Below are positions 43,857-53,388 of a stretch of 64,000 bases of DNA, piece after piece; the stretch's first letter is position 1; every line of letters starts with the position of its first letter. The translations under genes and the position numbers were made by a program. A model generated the notes under the pieces. That model saw nothing but the letters and a program-made list of their open reading frames with translations. It was not told where the DNA came from and made no database searches. Source of the DNA: Acidovorax sp. NO-1 (GTDB lineage Bacteria; Pseudomonadota; Gammaproteobacteria; Burkholderiales; Burkholderiaceae_C); assembly GCF_000238595.1 (NCBI RefSeq), contig NZ_AGTS01000002.1, positions 1 to 64,000 of the forward strand, given 5' to 3'.

Positions 43857-45767
43857 ATGTCTACGATGTCCTTCCCCCTGCTGCAAACCATCAATGACCC
43901 GGCCGACCTGCGCCAGCTTTCGCGCGCAGACCTCAAGGCCCTGGCGACCGAGCTGCGCGGGTTTGTGCTGGAAAGCGTCTCCCAGACCGGTGGCCATTTG
44001 AGCTCGAACCTGGGAACGGTGGAGCTCACTGTGGCACTGCACCACGTCTTTCATACGCCGGAAGACCGCCTGGTGTGGGACGTGGGCCACCAGACGTACC
44101 CGCACAAGATCCTGACGGGCAGGCGCGACCGCATGCACACGCTGCGCCAGCTGGGCGGCATCTCGGGCTTTCCGCAGCGGGCCGAGAGCATTTACGACAC
44201 CTTTGGCACGGCGCATTCGAGCACCAGCATCTCGGCCGCGCTGGGCATGGCGCTGGCCGCCAAGCGCAAGGGCGAAAACCGTCACGCCGTGGCCATCATC
44301 GGAGACGGTGCGATGAGCGCCGGCATGGCGTTCGAGGCCCTGAACAACGCCGGCGTGGCCGACTGCAACCTGCTGGTGGTGCTCAACGACAACGACATGA
44401 GCATCAGCCCGCCCGTGGGTGCGCTCAACCGCTACCTCGCGCAGCTCATGAGCGGCCAGTTCTACGCCGCCGCCAAGAATATGGGCAAGACCGTGCTGCG
44501 GCCCGTGCCGCCGCTGCTGGAGCTGGCCAAGCGCTTTGAGCAGCAGGCCAAGGGCATGGTGGTGCCCGCCACACTGTTCGAAAAATTTGGCTTCAACTAC
44601 ATCGGTCCCATCGACGGGCACGACCTCGATTCGCTGATCCCCACCCTCGAGAACATCAAGAGCCTCAAGGGTCCGCAGTTCCTGCACGTGGTCACCAAAA
44701 AAGGCCAGGGCTACAAGCTGGCCGAGGCCGACCCGGTGGCCTACCACGGCCCCGGCAAGTTCGACCCCAGCGTGGGCCTGACCAAGCCCGCGACGCCGCC
44801 CAAGCAGACGTTCACCCAGGTGTTCGGCCAGTGGCTGTGCGACATGGCGGCACAGGACCCGCGCCTCGTGGGCATCACCCCCGCCATGCGCGAGGGCTCG
44901 GGCATGGTCGAGTTTGAAAAACGCTTCCCGGACCGCTACTACGACGTGGGCATTGCCGAGCAGCATGCCGTCACGTTCGCGGCGGGCATGGCCTGCGAGG
45001 GCGTGAAGCCCGTGGTGGCCATCTACTCCACCTTCTTGCAGCGCGGCTACGACCAGTTGATCCACGACGTGGCGCTGCAGAACCTGCCCGTGGTGTTTGC
45101 GCTGGACCGCGCCGGGCTGGTGGGCGCAGATGGCGCCACGCATGCAGGCGCTTATGACATTCCGTTTGTGCGCTGCATCCCCAACATGAGCATGGCCTGC
45201 CCGGCGGACGAGCGCGAATGCCGCCAGCTGCTCAGCAGCGCCTTCGAGCAGGACCACCCCGTCGCGGTGCGCTACCCGCGTGGCAGCGGCGCTGGTGTGG
45301 CGCCCCTGGCGGCGCTGGAAGGACTGCCCTTTGGCAAAGGCGAGATCCGCCGTGAGCGCCAGGGCAGCGACCCGAAGGCGCCACGCATTGCCATCCTGGC
45401 GTTTGGCACGCTGCTGTATCCCGCGCTGCAAGCGGGCGAGGCACTGGATGCCACCGTGGTCAACATGCGCTGGGCCAAGCCCATTGACGAAGCCTTGCTG
45501 CGCGAGGTGGCCGGGCGCCACGATGCCCTGGTCACGCTGGAAGAAGGCGCCATCATGGGTGGCGCGGGCAGTGCGGTGACCGAGGCGCTCAACGGCATGG
45601 GCATCGTGCGGCCGGTGCTTCAGCTGGGCCTGCCCGATGTATTCATCGAGCACGGCGACCCGGCCAAGTTGCTCGCGCTGCAAGGGCTGGATGCAGCAGG
45701 CATTGAAAAGTCCGTGCGTGCTTTCAGCGCGGGGTTGGTGGCGGCGCCTTCTGCCGGTACGGCATAG
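43857..45767 (+). CDS. dxs: 1-deoxy-D-xylulose-5-phosphate synthase
   Basis: 636 residues. Thiamine-dependent condensation of pyruvate and glyceraldehyde 3-phosphate, first step of the MEP pathway. [36 protein letters not shown], the TPP motif [18 protein letters not shown] (starting near 150), [12 protein letters not shown] and [17 protein letters not shown] match. It follows ispA, separated by a palindromic repeat copy whose A-rich end forms the leader. The ATG at 43866 is an alternative start. Confidence 0.96.
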   Translation: MSTMSFPLLQTINDPADLRQLSRADLKALATELRGFVLESVSQTGGHLSSNLGTVELTVALHHVFHTPEDRLVWDVGHQTYPHKILTGRRDRMHTLRQLGGISGFPQRAESIYDTFGTAHSSTSISAALGMALAAKRKGENRHAVAIIGDGAMSAGMAFEALNNAGVADCNLLVVLNDNDMSISPPVGALNRYLAQLMSGQFYAAAKNMGKTVLRPVPPLLELAKRFEQQAKGMVVPATLFEKFGFNYIGPIDGHDLDSLIPTLENIKSLKGPQFLHVVTKKGQGYKLAEADPVAYHGPGKFDPSVGLTKPATPPKQTFTQVFGQWLCDMAAQDPRLVGITPAMREGSGMVEFEKRFPDRYYDVGIAEQHAVTFAAGMACEGVKPVVAIYSTFLQRGYDQLIHDVALQNLPVVFALDRAGLVGADGATHAGAYDIPFVRCIPNMSMACPADERECRQLLSSAFEQDHPVAVRYPRGSGAGVAPLAALEGLPFGKGEIRRERQGSDPKAPRIAILAFGTLLYPALQAGEALDATVVNMRWAKPIDEALLREVAGRHDALVTLEEGAIMGGAGSAVTEALNGMGIVRPVLQLGLPDVFIEHGDPAKLLALQGLDAAGIEKSVRAFSAGLVAAPSAGTA

Positions 45768-45893
45768 GCTCACTGGGGTATCCGACAACCCGGCCCCCAG
45801 TCGCTTGCTCCTAGAATCGGACCGGACCGCAGCCATCTCGCTTCGGCGCTGCGCTCGCGGGGTGGCACCGCCACCGTACTGGAGACAAACCCC

Positions 45894-46976
45894 ATGGATC
45901 GTCGTTCCGCCATTCGGCACGCTGGCATTGCCGGTGTGCTCGCGACCGGACTCGCGCCTGCCGTGCAGGCGCAGCCGGTGGTGCGCTGGCGCCTGGCGTC
46001 GAGTTTTCCCAAGTCGCTGGACACCATTTACGGCGGCGCCGAGGTTTTTGCGCGGGCCGTGAGGGAGCTGTCGGGGGGGCGCTTCGAAGTGGTGGTGCAC
46101 GCTGCGGGCGACCTGATGCCCGCCTTTGGCGTGCTGGAGGCCGTGCAAGGCGGCCAGATCGACCTGGCGCATACGGCGCCCTATTACTTCTACGCCCAGA
46201 ACCAGGCGTTTGCCCTCGGCTCCGCGATACCGTTTGGCTTCAACGCCCGGCAGATGAATGCCTGGATGCTGCGCGGCAACGGGCGGCGCCTGATGGACGA
46301 GTTCTATGCGGGCTACAACATCGTCAGCTTTGCGGGCGGCAATACCGGCACGCAGATGGGCGGCTGGTACCTCAAGGAGATCCGGGATGTCTCCGACTTC
46401 AAGGGCATGAAGATGCGCCTGGGCGGGGGGCTGGTGGGCGAGGTGATGGCGCGCATGGGCGCGATCCCCGTGGACATGCCGGGCGGCGAGATCTACAGCG
46501 CCTTGCAAAAGCGGGCCATCGACGCGGCAGAGTGGGTGGGCCCCTATGACGACCAGAAGCTCGGGTTCAACAAGGTGGCGCCTTTTTACTACTACCCCGG
46601 CTGGTGGGAGGGCGGGCTGGAGCTGGATTTTTTTGTGCACCGCAAGGCCTTCGATGCGCTGTCGGCCGAGCACAAGGCCATCGTCAACGCGGCGTCGTCG
46701 CTGGCCCACGCGGACATGCTGGCCAAATACGATGCGCTCAACCCCAGCGCACTCAAGCAGCTTGTGATTGCCAAGACCAAGGTGCTGCCGTTCTCGCTGC
46801 CGGTGCTCGATACCGCTTTTCGCACCGCCATGGAGATTTTTGCGCTGAACGAGGCGCGCAGCCCGGAGTGGAAAAAGATCTACACGGACATGCGCAATTT
46901 CCAGCGCGACCAGATCTTCTGGTTCCGGTTTGCGGAAGCCCGCTACGACAGCTTCATGTCCGCCCAGCGGATCTGA
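45894..46976 (+). CDS. TRAP transporter solute receptor, DctP/TakP-like (paralogue 1)
   Basis: 360 residues. N-terminus MDRRSAIRHAGIAGVLATG carries an Arg pair like a Tat signal, cleaved near VQAQ (about residue 26). The periplasmic receptor fold shows RLASSFPKSLDTIYGGAE, ELSGGRFEVVVHAAGDLMPA, GGNTGTQMGGWYLKEI and FYYYPGWWEGG, matching TRAP receptors such as TakP for 2-oxoacids or other carboxylates. It is followed by a close paralogue in the same direction, and both face a dctQM permease on the other strand. Confidence 0.92.
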   Translation: MDRRSAIRHAGIAGVLATGLAPAVQAQPVVRWRLASSFPKSLDTIYGGAEVFARAVRELSGGRFEVVVHAAGDLMPAFGVLEAVQGGQIDLAHTAPYYFYAQNQAFALGSAIPFGFNARQMNAWMLRGNGRRLMDEFYAGYNIVSFAGGNTGTQMGGWYLKEIRDVSDFKGMKMRLGGGLVGEVMARMGAIPVDMPGGEIYSALQKRAIDAAEWVGPYDDQKLGFNKVAPFYYYPGWWEGGLELDFFVHRKAFDALSAEHKAIVNAASSLAHADMLAKYDALNPSALKQLVIAKTKVLPFSLPVLDTAFRTAMEIFALNEARSPEWKKIYTDMRNFQRDQIFWFRFAEARYDSFMSAQRI

Positions 46977-47186
46977 ACGCGTATCCAAACGCGCTGTCAG
47001 GCCGTGCAGCGCCTGCCGATGCTTGCAGAACCCTGAAGCCCTCGGGCGCAGCGCCCCGTTGCGGGGGAAAACCCGCACGACCCGGTGCGGTCATGTTTCT
47101 ACAATCCCTCAGGGTCAATACCCTTGGCGGGAGGCGCACAACGCTCTCCGGTCGAGTTTCGCAAACAATACTTCGGAGAGAACCTC

Positions 47187-48269
47187 ATGGATCGTCGCTC
47201 AATCATCAAACAGGCTGGCATTGCCGGCGTGCTGGCTGCAGGCGTTGCGCCCGCTGTACACGCACAGGCCGCAGTGCGCTGGCGCCTGGCTTCCAGCTTC
47301 CCCAAGTCGCTGGACACGATTTTCGGCAGCGCCGAAACCATGGCCAAGGCCGTCAAGGCCATGTCGGGTGGCAAGTTTGAAATCACGGTGCACCCCGCAG
47401 GCGAGCTGATGCCCGCGTTTGGCGTGGTCGATGCCCTGCAGGCCGACACCATCGACATGGCACAGTCCGCGGCCTACTACTTCACGGGCAAGGATCCGGT
47501 TTTTGCCTTCAGCTGCGCCGTGCCTTTTGGCCTGACCGCACGCCAGACCGCCTCCTGGAAGAAGTACGGCAACGGCGCCAAGCTGATGGATGCGTTCTTT
47601 GAAAAGTACAACTTCCACACCGCCAGCGGCGGCAACACCGGCACGCAGATGGGCGGCTGGTACCGCAAGGAAATCAAGACGGTTGCAGACCTCAAGGGCC
47701 TGAAGATGCGCATGGGCGGCGGTGTGTTCGGCGAGGCGATGGCCAAGCTGGGCGTGGTGTCGCAGAACATGCCAGCCGGTGACATCTACCAAGCGCTCGA
47801 AAAGGGCACGCTGGACGCCGCCGAATTTGTGGGCCCTTACGACGATGCCAAGCTGGGCTTTGCCAAGGTGGCACCGTTCTACTACTACCCCGGCTGGTGG
47901 GAAGGTGGCGCGGATCTGGAGTTCTTCGTCAACAACAAGAAGTACGCCGCCCTGTCGGAAGAGAACAAGGCCATCCTGAATGCCGCCATGGCTGTGGCCG
48001 CAACGGACATGACCGCCAAGTACGACGCCTACAATCCGATCGCGCTCAAGAAGCTGGTGGCAGAAAAGACCAAGCTCACGGCCTTCCCCAAGGCTGTCAT
48101 CGACGCCGGCTTCAAGGCTTGCATGGAAGTCTATGCAGAGCACAACGCCAAGTCGCCCGAGTTCAAGAAGATCTACGACGACATGCGTGCCTTCCAGCGT
48201 GACCAGATCCTGTGGAACCGCTTCTCCGAGTATCCGTACAACCAGTACATGAACGGCGTGAAGATCTGA
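47187..48269 (+). CDS. TRAP transporter solute receptor, DctP/TakP-like (paralogue 2)
   Basis: 360 residues from the ATG at 47187 with GGAGAG upstream. N-terminus MDRRSIIKQAGIAGVLAAG, cleavage near VHAQ. The protein is closely similar to the upstream gene (same length, same RLASSFPKSLDTI and FYYYPGWWEGG), yet richer in Lys and Phe, and GKDPVFAFSCAVPFGLTA differs. It probably recognises a different carboxylate with the same permease. A strong terminator follows. Confidence 0.93.
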   Translation: MDRRSIIKQAGIAGVLAAGVAPAVHAQAAVRWRLASSFPKSLDTIFGSAETMAKAVKAMSGGKFEITVHPAGELMPAFGVVDALQADTIDMAQSAAYYFTGKDPVFAFSCAVPFGLTARQTASWKKYGNGAKLMDAFFEKYNFHTASGGNTGTQMGGWYRKEIKTVADLKGLKMRMGGGVFGEAMAKLGVVSQNMPAGDIYQALEKGTLDAAEFVGPYDDAKLGFAKVAPFYYYPGWWEGGADLEFFVNNKKYAALSEENKAILNAAMAVAATDMTAKYDAYNPIALKKLVAEKTKLTAFPKAVIDAGFKACMEVYAEHNAKSPEFKKIYDDMRAFQRDQILWNRFSEYPYNQYMNGVKI

Positions 48270-48321
48270 GCGATCTTTGCCGGGGGCAGCAGCCAGGGGT
48301 TGCTGCCCGTTCCATCTCAGA

Positions 48322-48349
48322 AAAGCCGCGCATGTCGCGGCTTTTTTGC
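48322..48349 (+). terminator. Terminator of the TRAP receptor genes
   Basis: Arms AAAGCCGCG and CGCGGCTTT with a short loop are followed by TTTT, 50 bases past the second receptor stop. Confidence 0.85.
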
Positions 48350-48427
48350 GTTTGCGCCAGGCCCAGCCTGTACGGCGCATGCCCAGGCCTTCGCGCAGGC
48401 GGTCGGGGCTGCCAACGGCCCAAGTTC

Positions 48428-48498
48428 ATAGGTAAAAAATGCTATGAAAAGAAGAGCTGCTAGCGCATGCTGGTAAAGCGCTTGCGGCATATTTGACT
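48428..48498 (-). repeat. Dispersed palindromic repeat, copy 11 (degenerate)
   Basis: AAAAAATGCTATGAAAAGAAGAGCTGCTAGCGCATGCTGGTAAAGCGCTTGCGGCATATTTG; arms pair over AGCGC/GCGCT only. Confidence 0.7.
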
Positions 48499-48694
48499 CA
48501 GATACTCGTTCGGCCACCCGTGCTGCCACCGTGCAGCCACCCGGCGATACATCAAACACAGTTTTTTTGTGCGGGGACTCGCCGCACGCACCCGCCTGGC
48601 GCTTTGCGGGTGCAACCTGGCAGGTCGCACGGTGGTGTTGTGATTCGCGAGGCGGTTTGCCGGCTCGTGCCGCCAGATCGTGTGTGCTGCGCGC

Positions 48695-48719
48695 AAAGAA
48701 AAAGGCCCCGCAGGGCCTT
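48695..48719 (-). terminator. Terminator of the TRAP permease genes
   Basis: Arms AAGGCCC (48702-48708) and GGGCCTT (48713-48719); on the minus strand a TTTTTCTTTG tail follows. Confidence 0.75.
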
Positions 48720-48783
48720 GGGTGGGAGCAGGGGGTTGGGGCGCGCGCGCACTGCGCCGCCCATTCCCCTCGGGTGGCCCGTT

Positions 48784-50604
48784 TCAGTTCGCCGGTTTCT
48801 CCAGCGCGTCCTGCATCGCCTTCATCGGATCGTCTGCGGGTGCTTCGCTGCCTGCGGGTTCGCCGCTGGCAGGGGGTGCGTCTGCCCCGGGTGCCTCGGC
48901 GGGTTCCTCGCTCGCTCCGAAGGGCTCTTCTCCGTACGATTCACCGTCTGACGGCGATCCCAGCGACTCGCGCATCTGGTCGCCCAGGCTCTCCATGTTG
49001 TATTCCACCTTCTTGTCCAGCGCACCTGTCACGAGCTGCGGGAAGGCGATCAGCAAGCCCACCATGGTCAGCTGGATCACCAGGAACGGAATGGCGCCAC
49101 GGTAGATCTGCATCGTCGTCACGGGCTCCATGCGCTTGCGCGTGATGCGGTCCACATAGGGCTTGTCGGGCGCCACCGAGCGCAGGAAGAACAGTGCAAA
49201 GCCGAATGGCGGGTGCATGAACGAGGTCTGCATGTTCACGGCCAGCAGCACGCCGAACCAGATCAGGTCGATGCCCAGCTTGTCGGCCACCGGGGCCAGC
49301 AGTGGCACCACGATGAACGACAGCTCGAAGTAGTCCAGGAAGAACGCCAGGAAGAACACCATGACGTTCACCGCGATCAGAAAGCCCACCTGGCCGCCGG
49401 GCAGGTTCGTCAGCAGGTGTTCCACCCAGATCGGGCCGTCGGCCGCCTGGAACACCAGGCTGAAGGTGGTGGCGCCGATCAGGATGAACATCACGAAGCT
49501 CGACAGCTTGGTGGTGGATGCCAGCGCCTGTTTGAGCAGCTTCATGTCCAGGCGCTTGCGGCTCCAGCCCATGATCAGTGCACCCATGGCGCCCATGGCG
49601 CCGCCTTCGGTAGGGGTGGCAATGCCCAGGAAGATCGTGCCCAGCACCAGGAAGATCAGCAGCAGCGGGGGAATCAGCACAAAGGTCACACGTTCGGCCA
49701 GGCGCGAGAGCAGGCCGAGCTTGAAGCCCTTGTTGAGCAGCGCGATGGCCAGCGCCACGGCGGTGCCGCCGCACATGGCGACCACCACTTTTTCGTCAGT
49801 GGCCACAAACGTGACGGGCTGGCCTTGCCACCAGCTGTGCACGTCCTCCATGTGGCGGGCCAGGAAGATCGACACCGTGGCCGAAAGCCCCGCCAGCACG
49901 CCCAGCGAGGTGTAGCCGCCACTGCCATCGGCTTCGCGGTAGGTGCGGGCTTCAGGGGGCAGGGCAGGCACCTGGTGGGGCTTGAAGACGGCCAGCAGCA
50001 TGACGTAGCCCACGTACATGCCCATCAGGATAAAGCCGGGGATGAACGCGCCCTTGTACATGTCGCCCACGCTGCGGCCGAGCTGGTCGGCCATCAGGAT
50101 CAGCACCAGGGAGGGCGGGATGATCTGCGCAAGCGTGCCGGACGCAGCAATGACGCCGCTGGTCAGGCGCCGGTCGTAGCCATAGCGCAGCATGATGGGC
50201 AGGGAGATCAGGCCCATCGAGATGACCGATGCTGCCACCACGCCCGTGGTGGCAGCCAGCAGGGCGCCCACAAAGATCACCGCCAGCGCAAGCCCGCCGC
50301 GCATGGGGCCGAAAACCTGCCCCACGGTATCCAGCAGATCCTCGGCCATGCCGCTGCGCTCCAGGATCAACCCCATGAGGGTGAAGAACGGCACCGCCAG
50401 CAAGGTGTCGTTGGCCATGATGCCGATGAGGCGCTGCGGAAGCCAGGCCAGCACCGAGCTGGGGAAGATGCCCATCTCGATACCAATGACCCCGAAGAAC
50501 AGGCCGCAGGCCCCCAGGCTGAACGCCACCGGAAAGCCCAGCAGCAGGAACATGATCAGCCCCGCAAACATGAAGGGGGCGAAATTGGTCGCAAAGAATT
50601 CCAT
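48784..50604 (-). CDS. dctM: TRAP transporter large permease (DctM-like)
   Basis: 606 residues with about 12 transmembrane helices (for example FMFAGLIMFLLLGFPVAFSLGACG and FLLIFLVLGTIFLGIATPTEGGAMGAMGALI). DctM is the ion-coupled transport subunit. The C-terminal 95 residues are acidic and Pro/Ala-rich (SPSDGESYGEEPFGASEEPAEAPGADAPPAS), longer than usual. It lies downstream of dctQ on one strand; receptors are convergent. Confidence 0.93.
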   Translation of the reverse strand: MEFFATNFAPFMFAGLIMFLLLGFPVAFSLGACGLFFGVIGIEMGIFPSSVLAWLPQRLIGIMANDTLLAVPFFTLMGLILERSGMAEDLLDTVGQVFGPMRGGLALAVIFVGALLAATTGVVAASVISMGLISLPIMLRYGYDRRLTSGVIAASGTLAQIIPPSLVLILMADQLGRSVGDMYKGAFIPGFILMGMYVGYVMLLAVFKPHQVPALPPEARTYREADGSGGYTSLGVLAGLSATVSIFLARHMEDVHSWWQGQPVTFVATDEKVVVAMCGGTAVALAIALLNKGFKLGLLSRLAERVTFVLIPPLLLIFLVLGTIFLGIATPTEGGAMGAMGALIMGWSRKRLDMKLLKQALASTTKLSSFVMFILIGATTFSLVFQAADGPIWVEHLLTNLPGGQVGFLIAVNVMVFFLAFFLDYFELSFIVVPLLAPVADKLGIDLIWFGVLLAVNMQTSFMHPPFGFALFFLRSVAPDKPYVDRITRKRMEPVTTMQIYRGAIPFLVIQLTMVGLLIAFPQLVTGALDKKVEYNMESLGDQMRESLGSPSDGESYGEEPFGASEEPAEAPGADAPPASGEPAGSEAPADDPMKAMQDALEKPAN

Positions 50605-50622
50605 GGTGAAGGTGCTCCGGGC

Positions 50623-51258
50623 TCAGCGTTGGGGCGTGGCAGATGGGGTGGCGCCGGCCGCCTGGGCGGCGGCTGCCTCCTCTTGCTGCTGGCGCAGGAG
50701 CTCGGCCAGCTCCTCCTCGGAAGATTTCTCCACCAGACGGCCCATGGGGTCGGGCCCTTGCCCGCGCAGGAAGGCGATGCGCTTGATGAGTTCAGACCAG
50801 CCCTGCAGCATCAGCAGCGTGAAGCCCACGGGCAGCGCCACCCACACGGGCCAGCGCACCAGGCCGCCGGGGTTGCCCGACATTTCGCCGGTTTCGTACA
50901 TCTGTATCACCAGGGGCGTTGCGAGGTACAACACCAGCACACATAGCGGCGTGAGGAAGAGTGTGAACCCCACGATGTCGATCCACACCTGCACACGCTT
51001 GGGCAGGCGGCTGTTGACCACGTCGATGCGCACGTGCTCGCGGTGCAACAGGGTGAACCCGGCTGCGGCCAGAAACGACCAGGCGTACAGGTACCACTGG
51101 GCTTCAAGAAACGCGTTGGAGCTGACGCCAAAGATCTTGCGAACCAGCGCGTTGATGGCACTGACGGCGGTGGCCGCAAAAATGAGCCAGATGACGTATT
51201 TGCCAACGAAGGCGTTGAGCCCGTCGATGGCGCGTGAGAATTTGAGTAAGGCCTGCAT
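50623..51258 (-). CDS. dctQ: TRAP transporter small permease (DctQ-like)
   Basis: 211 residues from the ATG at 51258. Four membrane segments (VIWLIFAATAVSAINALVRK, WYLYAWSFLAAAGFTLL, GFTLFLTPLCVLVLYLATPLV, WPVWVALPVGFTLLMLQGW) match DctQ. A Glu/Gln/Ala-rich tail (SSEEELAELLRQQQEEAAAAQ) ends the protein. It lies 18 bases before dctM and shares its transcript. An inverted repeat lies about 100 bases upstream. Confidence 0.92.
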   Translation of the reverse strand: MQALLKFSRAIDGLNAFVGKYVIWLIFAATAVSAINALVRKIFGVSSNAFLEAQWYLYAWSFLAAAGFTLLHREHVRIDVVNSRLPKRVQVWIDIVGFTLFLTPLCVLVLYLATPLVIQMYETGEMSGNPGGLVRWPVWVALPVGFTLLMLQGWSELIKRIAFLRGQGPDPMGRLVEKSSEEELAELLRQQQEEAAAAQAAGATPSATPQR

Positions 51259-51356
51259 GGTGTCTCCAGAGGAAGGGCGGTGCCTGCGCGCGCACGCACA
51301 TCGCTGCCGCGGCACCGGTAAGCGCTGCGGCAGGACAAATTTTTACAACGGGGCGA

Positions 51357-51376
51357 TTTTACGGAGCACTGTAAAA
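51357..51376. promoter_or_regulatory. Inverted repeat upstream of dctQM
   Basis: Arms TTTTAC (51357-51362) and GTAAAA (51371-51376) with an 8-base spacer, about 100 bases before the leftward dctQ start. It looks like a GntR- or similar regulator site; the regulator is not in the window. Confidence 0.45.
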
Positions 51377-51454
51377 CGATTCTGACGGATGTGTGACGGT
51401 GCAATCCCTTGGAAAAGACTCGTTGGTTTGCTCCGTTATTCGTAGCAATTAGGG

Positions 51455-52576
51455 TTAATGCCTAGGCGTGTGCGAGCGTTTCTTGCGTGCAAATTGCCAC
51501 CAGGGCAGCACGGCGCTCATGGCCAGCACCTCTCCACAATGCAAAGGTTCGTACCCGGGCAGTGCGGCCAGCTGCGCCAGCCATTCGGGTGTGTGCAGCA
51601 ACTGGCGCAATGCCAGGGTGGGCGGCTGGTCCAGGCTGGTTTTCAGGCACGCCAGGTGATACCGCTCATGAACCAGCGGCACAAAGCCCAGCCCGCGCGC
51701 CCGGGCGGCCAGCTCAATCCCCATGCCCACGTCGGCCGCGCCGGCTGCCACGGCCTCGGCGATGGCCGTGTGCGAAGGCTCGTTGTGTGCGTAGCCAGGG
51801 ATGACGTCTGCTGCAATGCCCGCCTGGGCCAGCAGGTCGTCCAGCAACACGCGGGTGCCGCTGCCCAGCGGCCGGTTCACAAAACGTGCGCCGGTGCGCG
51901 CCACGTCGGCCAGGCTGTGCAGCGCCAGCGGGTTGCCCGGCGCCACGATCAGGCCCTGCGTGCGCTGTGCAAAGCCGATGATCTTGTGCAGGCCCGGCTG
52001 CAGCAAGGGTTTGTAGGTGCGCGCGGTCAGCGCATCGGCAACGGCATCCTCCACCGTGTGAAAGCCCGCCAGCGTGCACCGCCCCTCGTTCAGCGCGCGG
52101 ATCGCGTCCACACTGCCGGTGAATCGGATGTCCAGGTGCAGCGCGCCCGCATCGGCCTGTGCGGCTGCGTGTTTGCGCAGTGCCACCAACGCATCGTCGT
52201 GGCTGGCGTACAGGGTGAGCACATGGGCGTTGGGGTCGAACGCCACAGCAAACGCGCGTTCCAGGTCGGCGTGCAGTGCGGCAATCTGCGGAGCCAGCCG
52301 TGCCTGGGCCTGGCGTTCGGCCCACAGCAGCTTGGTGCCGAAATCACTGAGTTGTGCTGACTGGCCCTTGCCCCAGACGATCAATTCGCCGCCCAACTGG
52401 TCTTCCCAGCGTTTGAGGGCGCCCCAGACATGGCGGTAGGACAGGCCGAGCGCACGCGCGGCGCCCGAGATGGAGCCGTGTTCGGCCACGGCCTGCAGCA
52501 GTTCGGGCAGCGGATTGCGGATGAGTGCATTGCCCGCATCGCGGCTGAGTGTGTAGTGAAGTTGGACCCTATGCAC
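51455..52576 (-). CDS. ModE-type HTH regulator fused to a PBP-like effector domain (tungstate/molybdate)
   Basis: 373 residues with GTG start. The N-terminal winged HTH (about 18-85) resembles ModE: NPLPELLQAVAEHGSISGAARALGLSYRHVWGALKRWE. The C-terminal 280 residues have a periplasmic-receptor-like fold (GEGRCTLAGFHTVED-like, GLIVAPGNPLALHSLADV, VNRPLGSGTRVLLDDLL), as in PBP-type DNA-binding sensors. No signal peptide is present, so it is cytoplasmic. It diverges from tupBCA and probably represses or activates that operon in response to tungstate or molybdate. It differs from classical ModE, whose effector domain is MOP/TOBE-like. Confidence 0.85.
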   Translation of the reverse strand: MHRVQLHYTLSRDAGNALIRNPLPELLQAVAEHGSISGAARALGLSYRHVWGALKRWEDQLGGELIVWGKGQSAQLSDFGTKLLWAERQAQARLAPQIAALHADLERAFAVAFDPNAHVLTLYASHDDALVALRKHAAAQADAGALHLDIRFTGSVDAIRALNEGRCTLAGFHTVEDAVADALTARTYKPLLQPGLHKIIGFAQRTQGLIVAPGNPLALHSLADVARTGARFVNRPLGSGTRVLLDDLLAQAGIAADVIPGYAHNEPSHTAIAEAVAAGAADVGMGIELAARARGLGFVPLVHERYHLACLKTSLDQPPTLALRQLLHTPEWLAQLAALPGYEPLHCGEVLAMSAVLPWWQFARKKRSHTPRH

Positions 52577-52585
52577 GGACGTTCA

Positions 52586-52617
52586 TATCGCTGGGTATTG
52601 ATGGGGTGCCTACGATA
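52586..52617. promoter_or_regulatory. Imperfect inverted repeat between the ModE-like regulator and tupB
   Basis: TATCGCTGG (52586-52594) faces CCTACGATA (52609-52617) with a 14-base spacer, in the 74-base divergent gap. It is a plausible operator for the divergent regulator. Confidence 0.4.
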
Positions 52618-52650
52618 GCCGAACGCGATCACCAGGCCCCCAACGTTCCG

Positions 52651-53388
52651 ATGTCCACCCTTTCCGAAAGCGCGAACACAGCGCTGCAGCTCACCCTCTC
52701 GTTCGACCCTGTCCTCTGGACCATCGTGGGCCGGTCCCTCTCTGTCAGTGCCACTGCGTGTCTCATCGCCTGCGGCGTGGGCCTGGTGCTGGGCGCCTGG
52801 CTGGGTGTGGCGCGCTTTGCCGGGCGCGGTGCCGTGCTGGCAGTGCTCAACACCTTGCTGGCGGTGCCGTCGGTGGTGGTGGGGCTGGTGGTGTATTTGC
52901 TGCTGTCGCGCAGCGGGCCGCTGGGTGCGCTGGGCTGGCTGTTCAGCTTCAAGGCCATGGTGCTGGCCCAGGCCATTCTGGTGCTGCCGGTGGTCACGGC
53001 GCTCACGCGCCAGGCCGTGGAAGACGCTGAGCGCGCGCATGGCGAGCAGTTGCGGTCGATGGGTGCTGGGCCGCTGCTGCGCAGCCTGCTGCTGGCCTGG
53101 GACGAGCGCTATGCGCTGCTCACCGTGCTGATCGCATCGTTTGGCCGCGCCATCTCCGAAGTGGGCGCGGTGATGATCGTGGGCGGCAATATCGACGGCT
53201 TCACCCGCGTGATGACCACTGCCATTGCGCTGGAGACCAGCAAGGGCGACCTGCCGCTGGCCCTGGCGCTGGGCATGATCCTGCTGGCCGTGGTGCTGGC
53301 GCTCAATGTGCTGATTGCGCTGGTGCGCCGCTGGCGCGAGCGCGTGGATGGCGCTGCCGCCAGCACGCCCGTGGGGGTGGCGGCATGA
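52651..53388 (+). CDS. tupB: Tungstate-type ABC transporter permease
   Basis: 245 residues from the ATG at 52651. Five to six membrane segments; the EAA-type loop AERAHGEQLRSMGAGPLLRSLL is a permease hallmark. LVYLLLSRSGPLGALGWLFS and ISEVGAVMIVGGNIDG are as in TupB/WtpB-type permeases. The following genes encode its ATPase and receptor. The operon is translationally coupled by ATGA overlaps. Confidence 0.93.
   Translation: MSTLSESANTALQLTLSFDPVLWTIVGRSLSVSATACLIACGVGLVLGAWLGVARFAGRGAVLAVLNTLLAVPSVVVGLVVYLLLSRSGPLGALGWLFSFKAMVLAQAILVLPVVTALTRQAVEDAERAHGEQLRSMGAGPLLRSLLLAWDERYALLTVLIASFGRAISEVGAVMIVGGNIDGFTRVMTTAIALETSKGDLPLALALGMILLAVVLALNVLIALVRRWRERVDGAAASTPVGVAA

Larger units (their letters stand above)
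48270..48783. other. Intergenic region between convergent TRAP genes
   Basis: 514 bases with no credible gene. It holds the terminator of the rightward receptors (48322-48349), a palindromic repeat copy (48428-48498), the terminator of the leftward permease genes (48695-48719) and about 200 bases in between with no recognisable feature. Confidence 0.65.

Noticed and set aside
43839-47078. Leftward open frame of over 1000 codons opposite dxs and the first TRAP receptor
   Set aside because: Antisense to genes with clear family motifs; composition is His/Arg/Gly-rich and no domain is visible.
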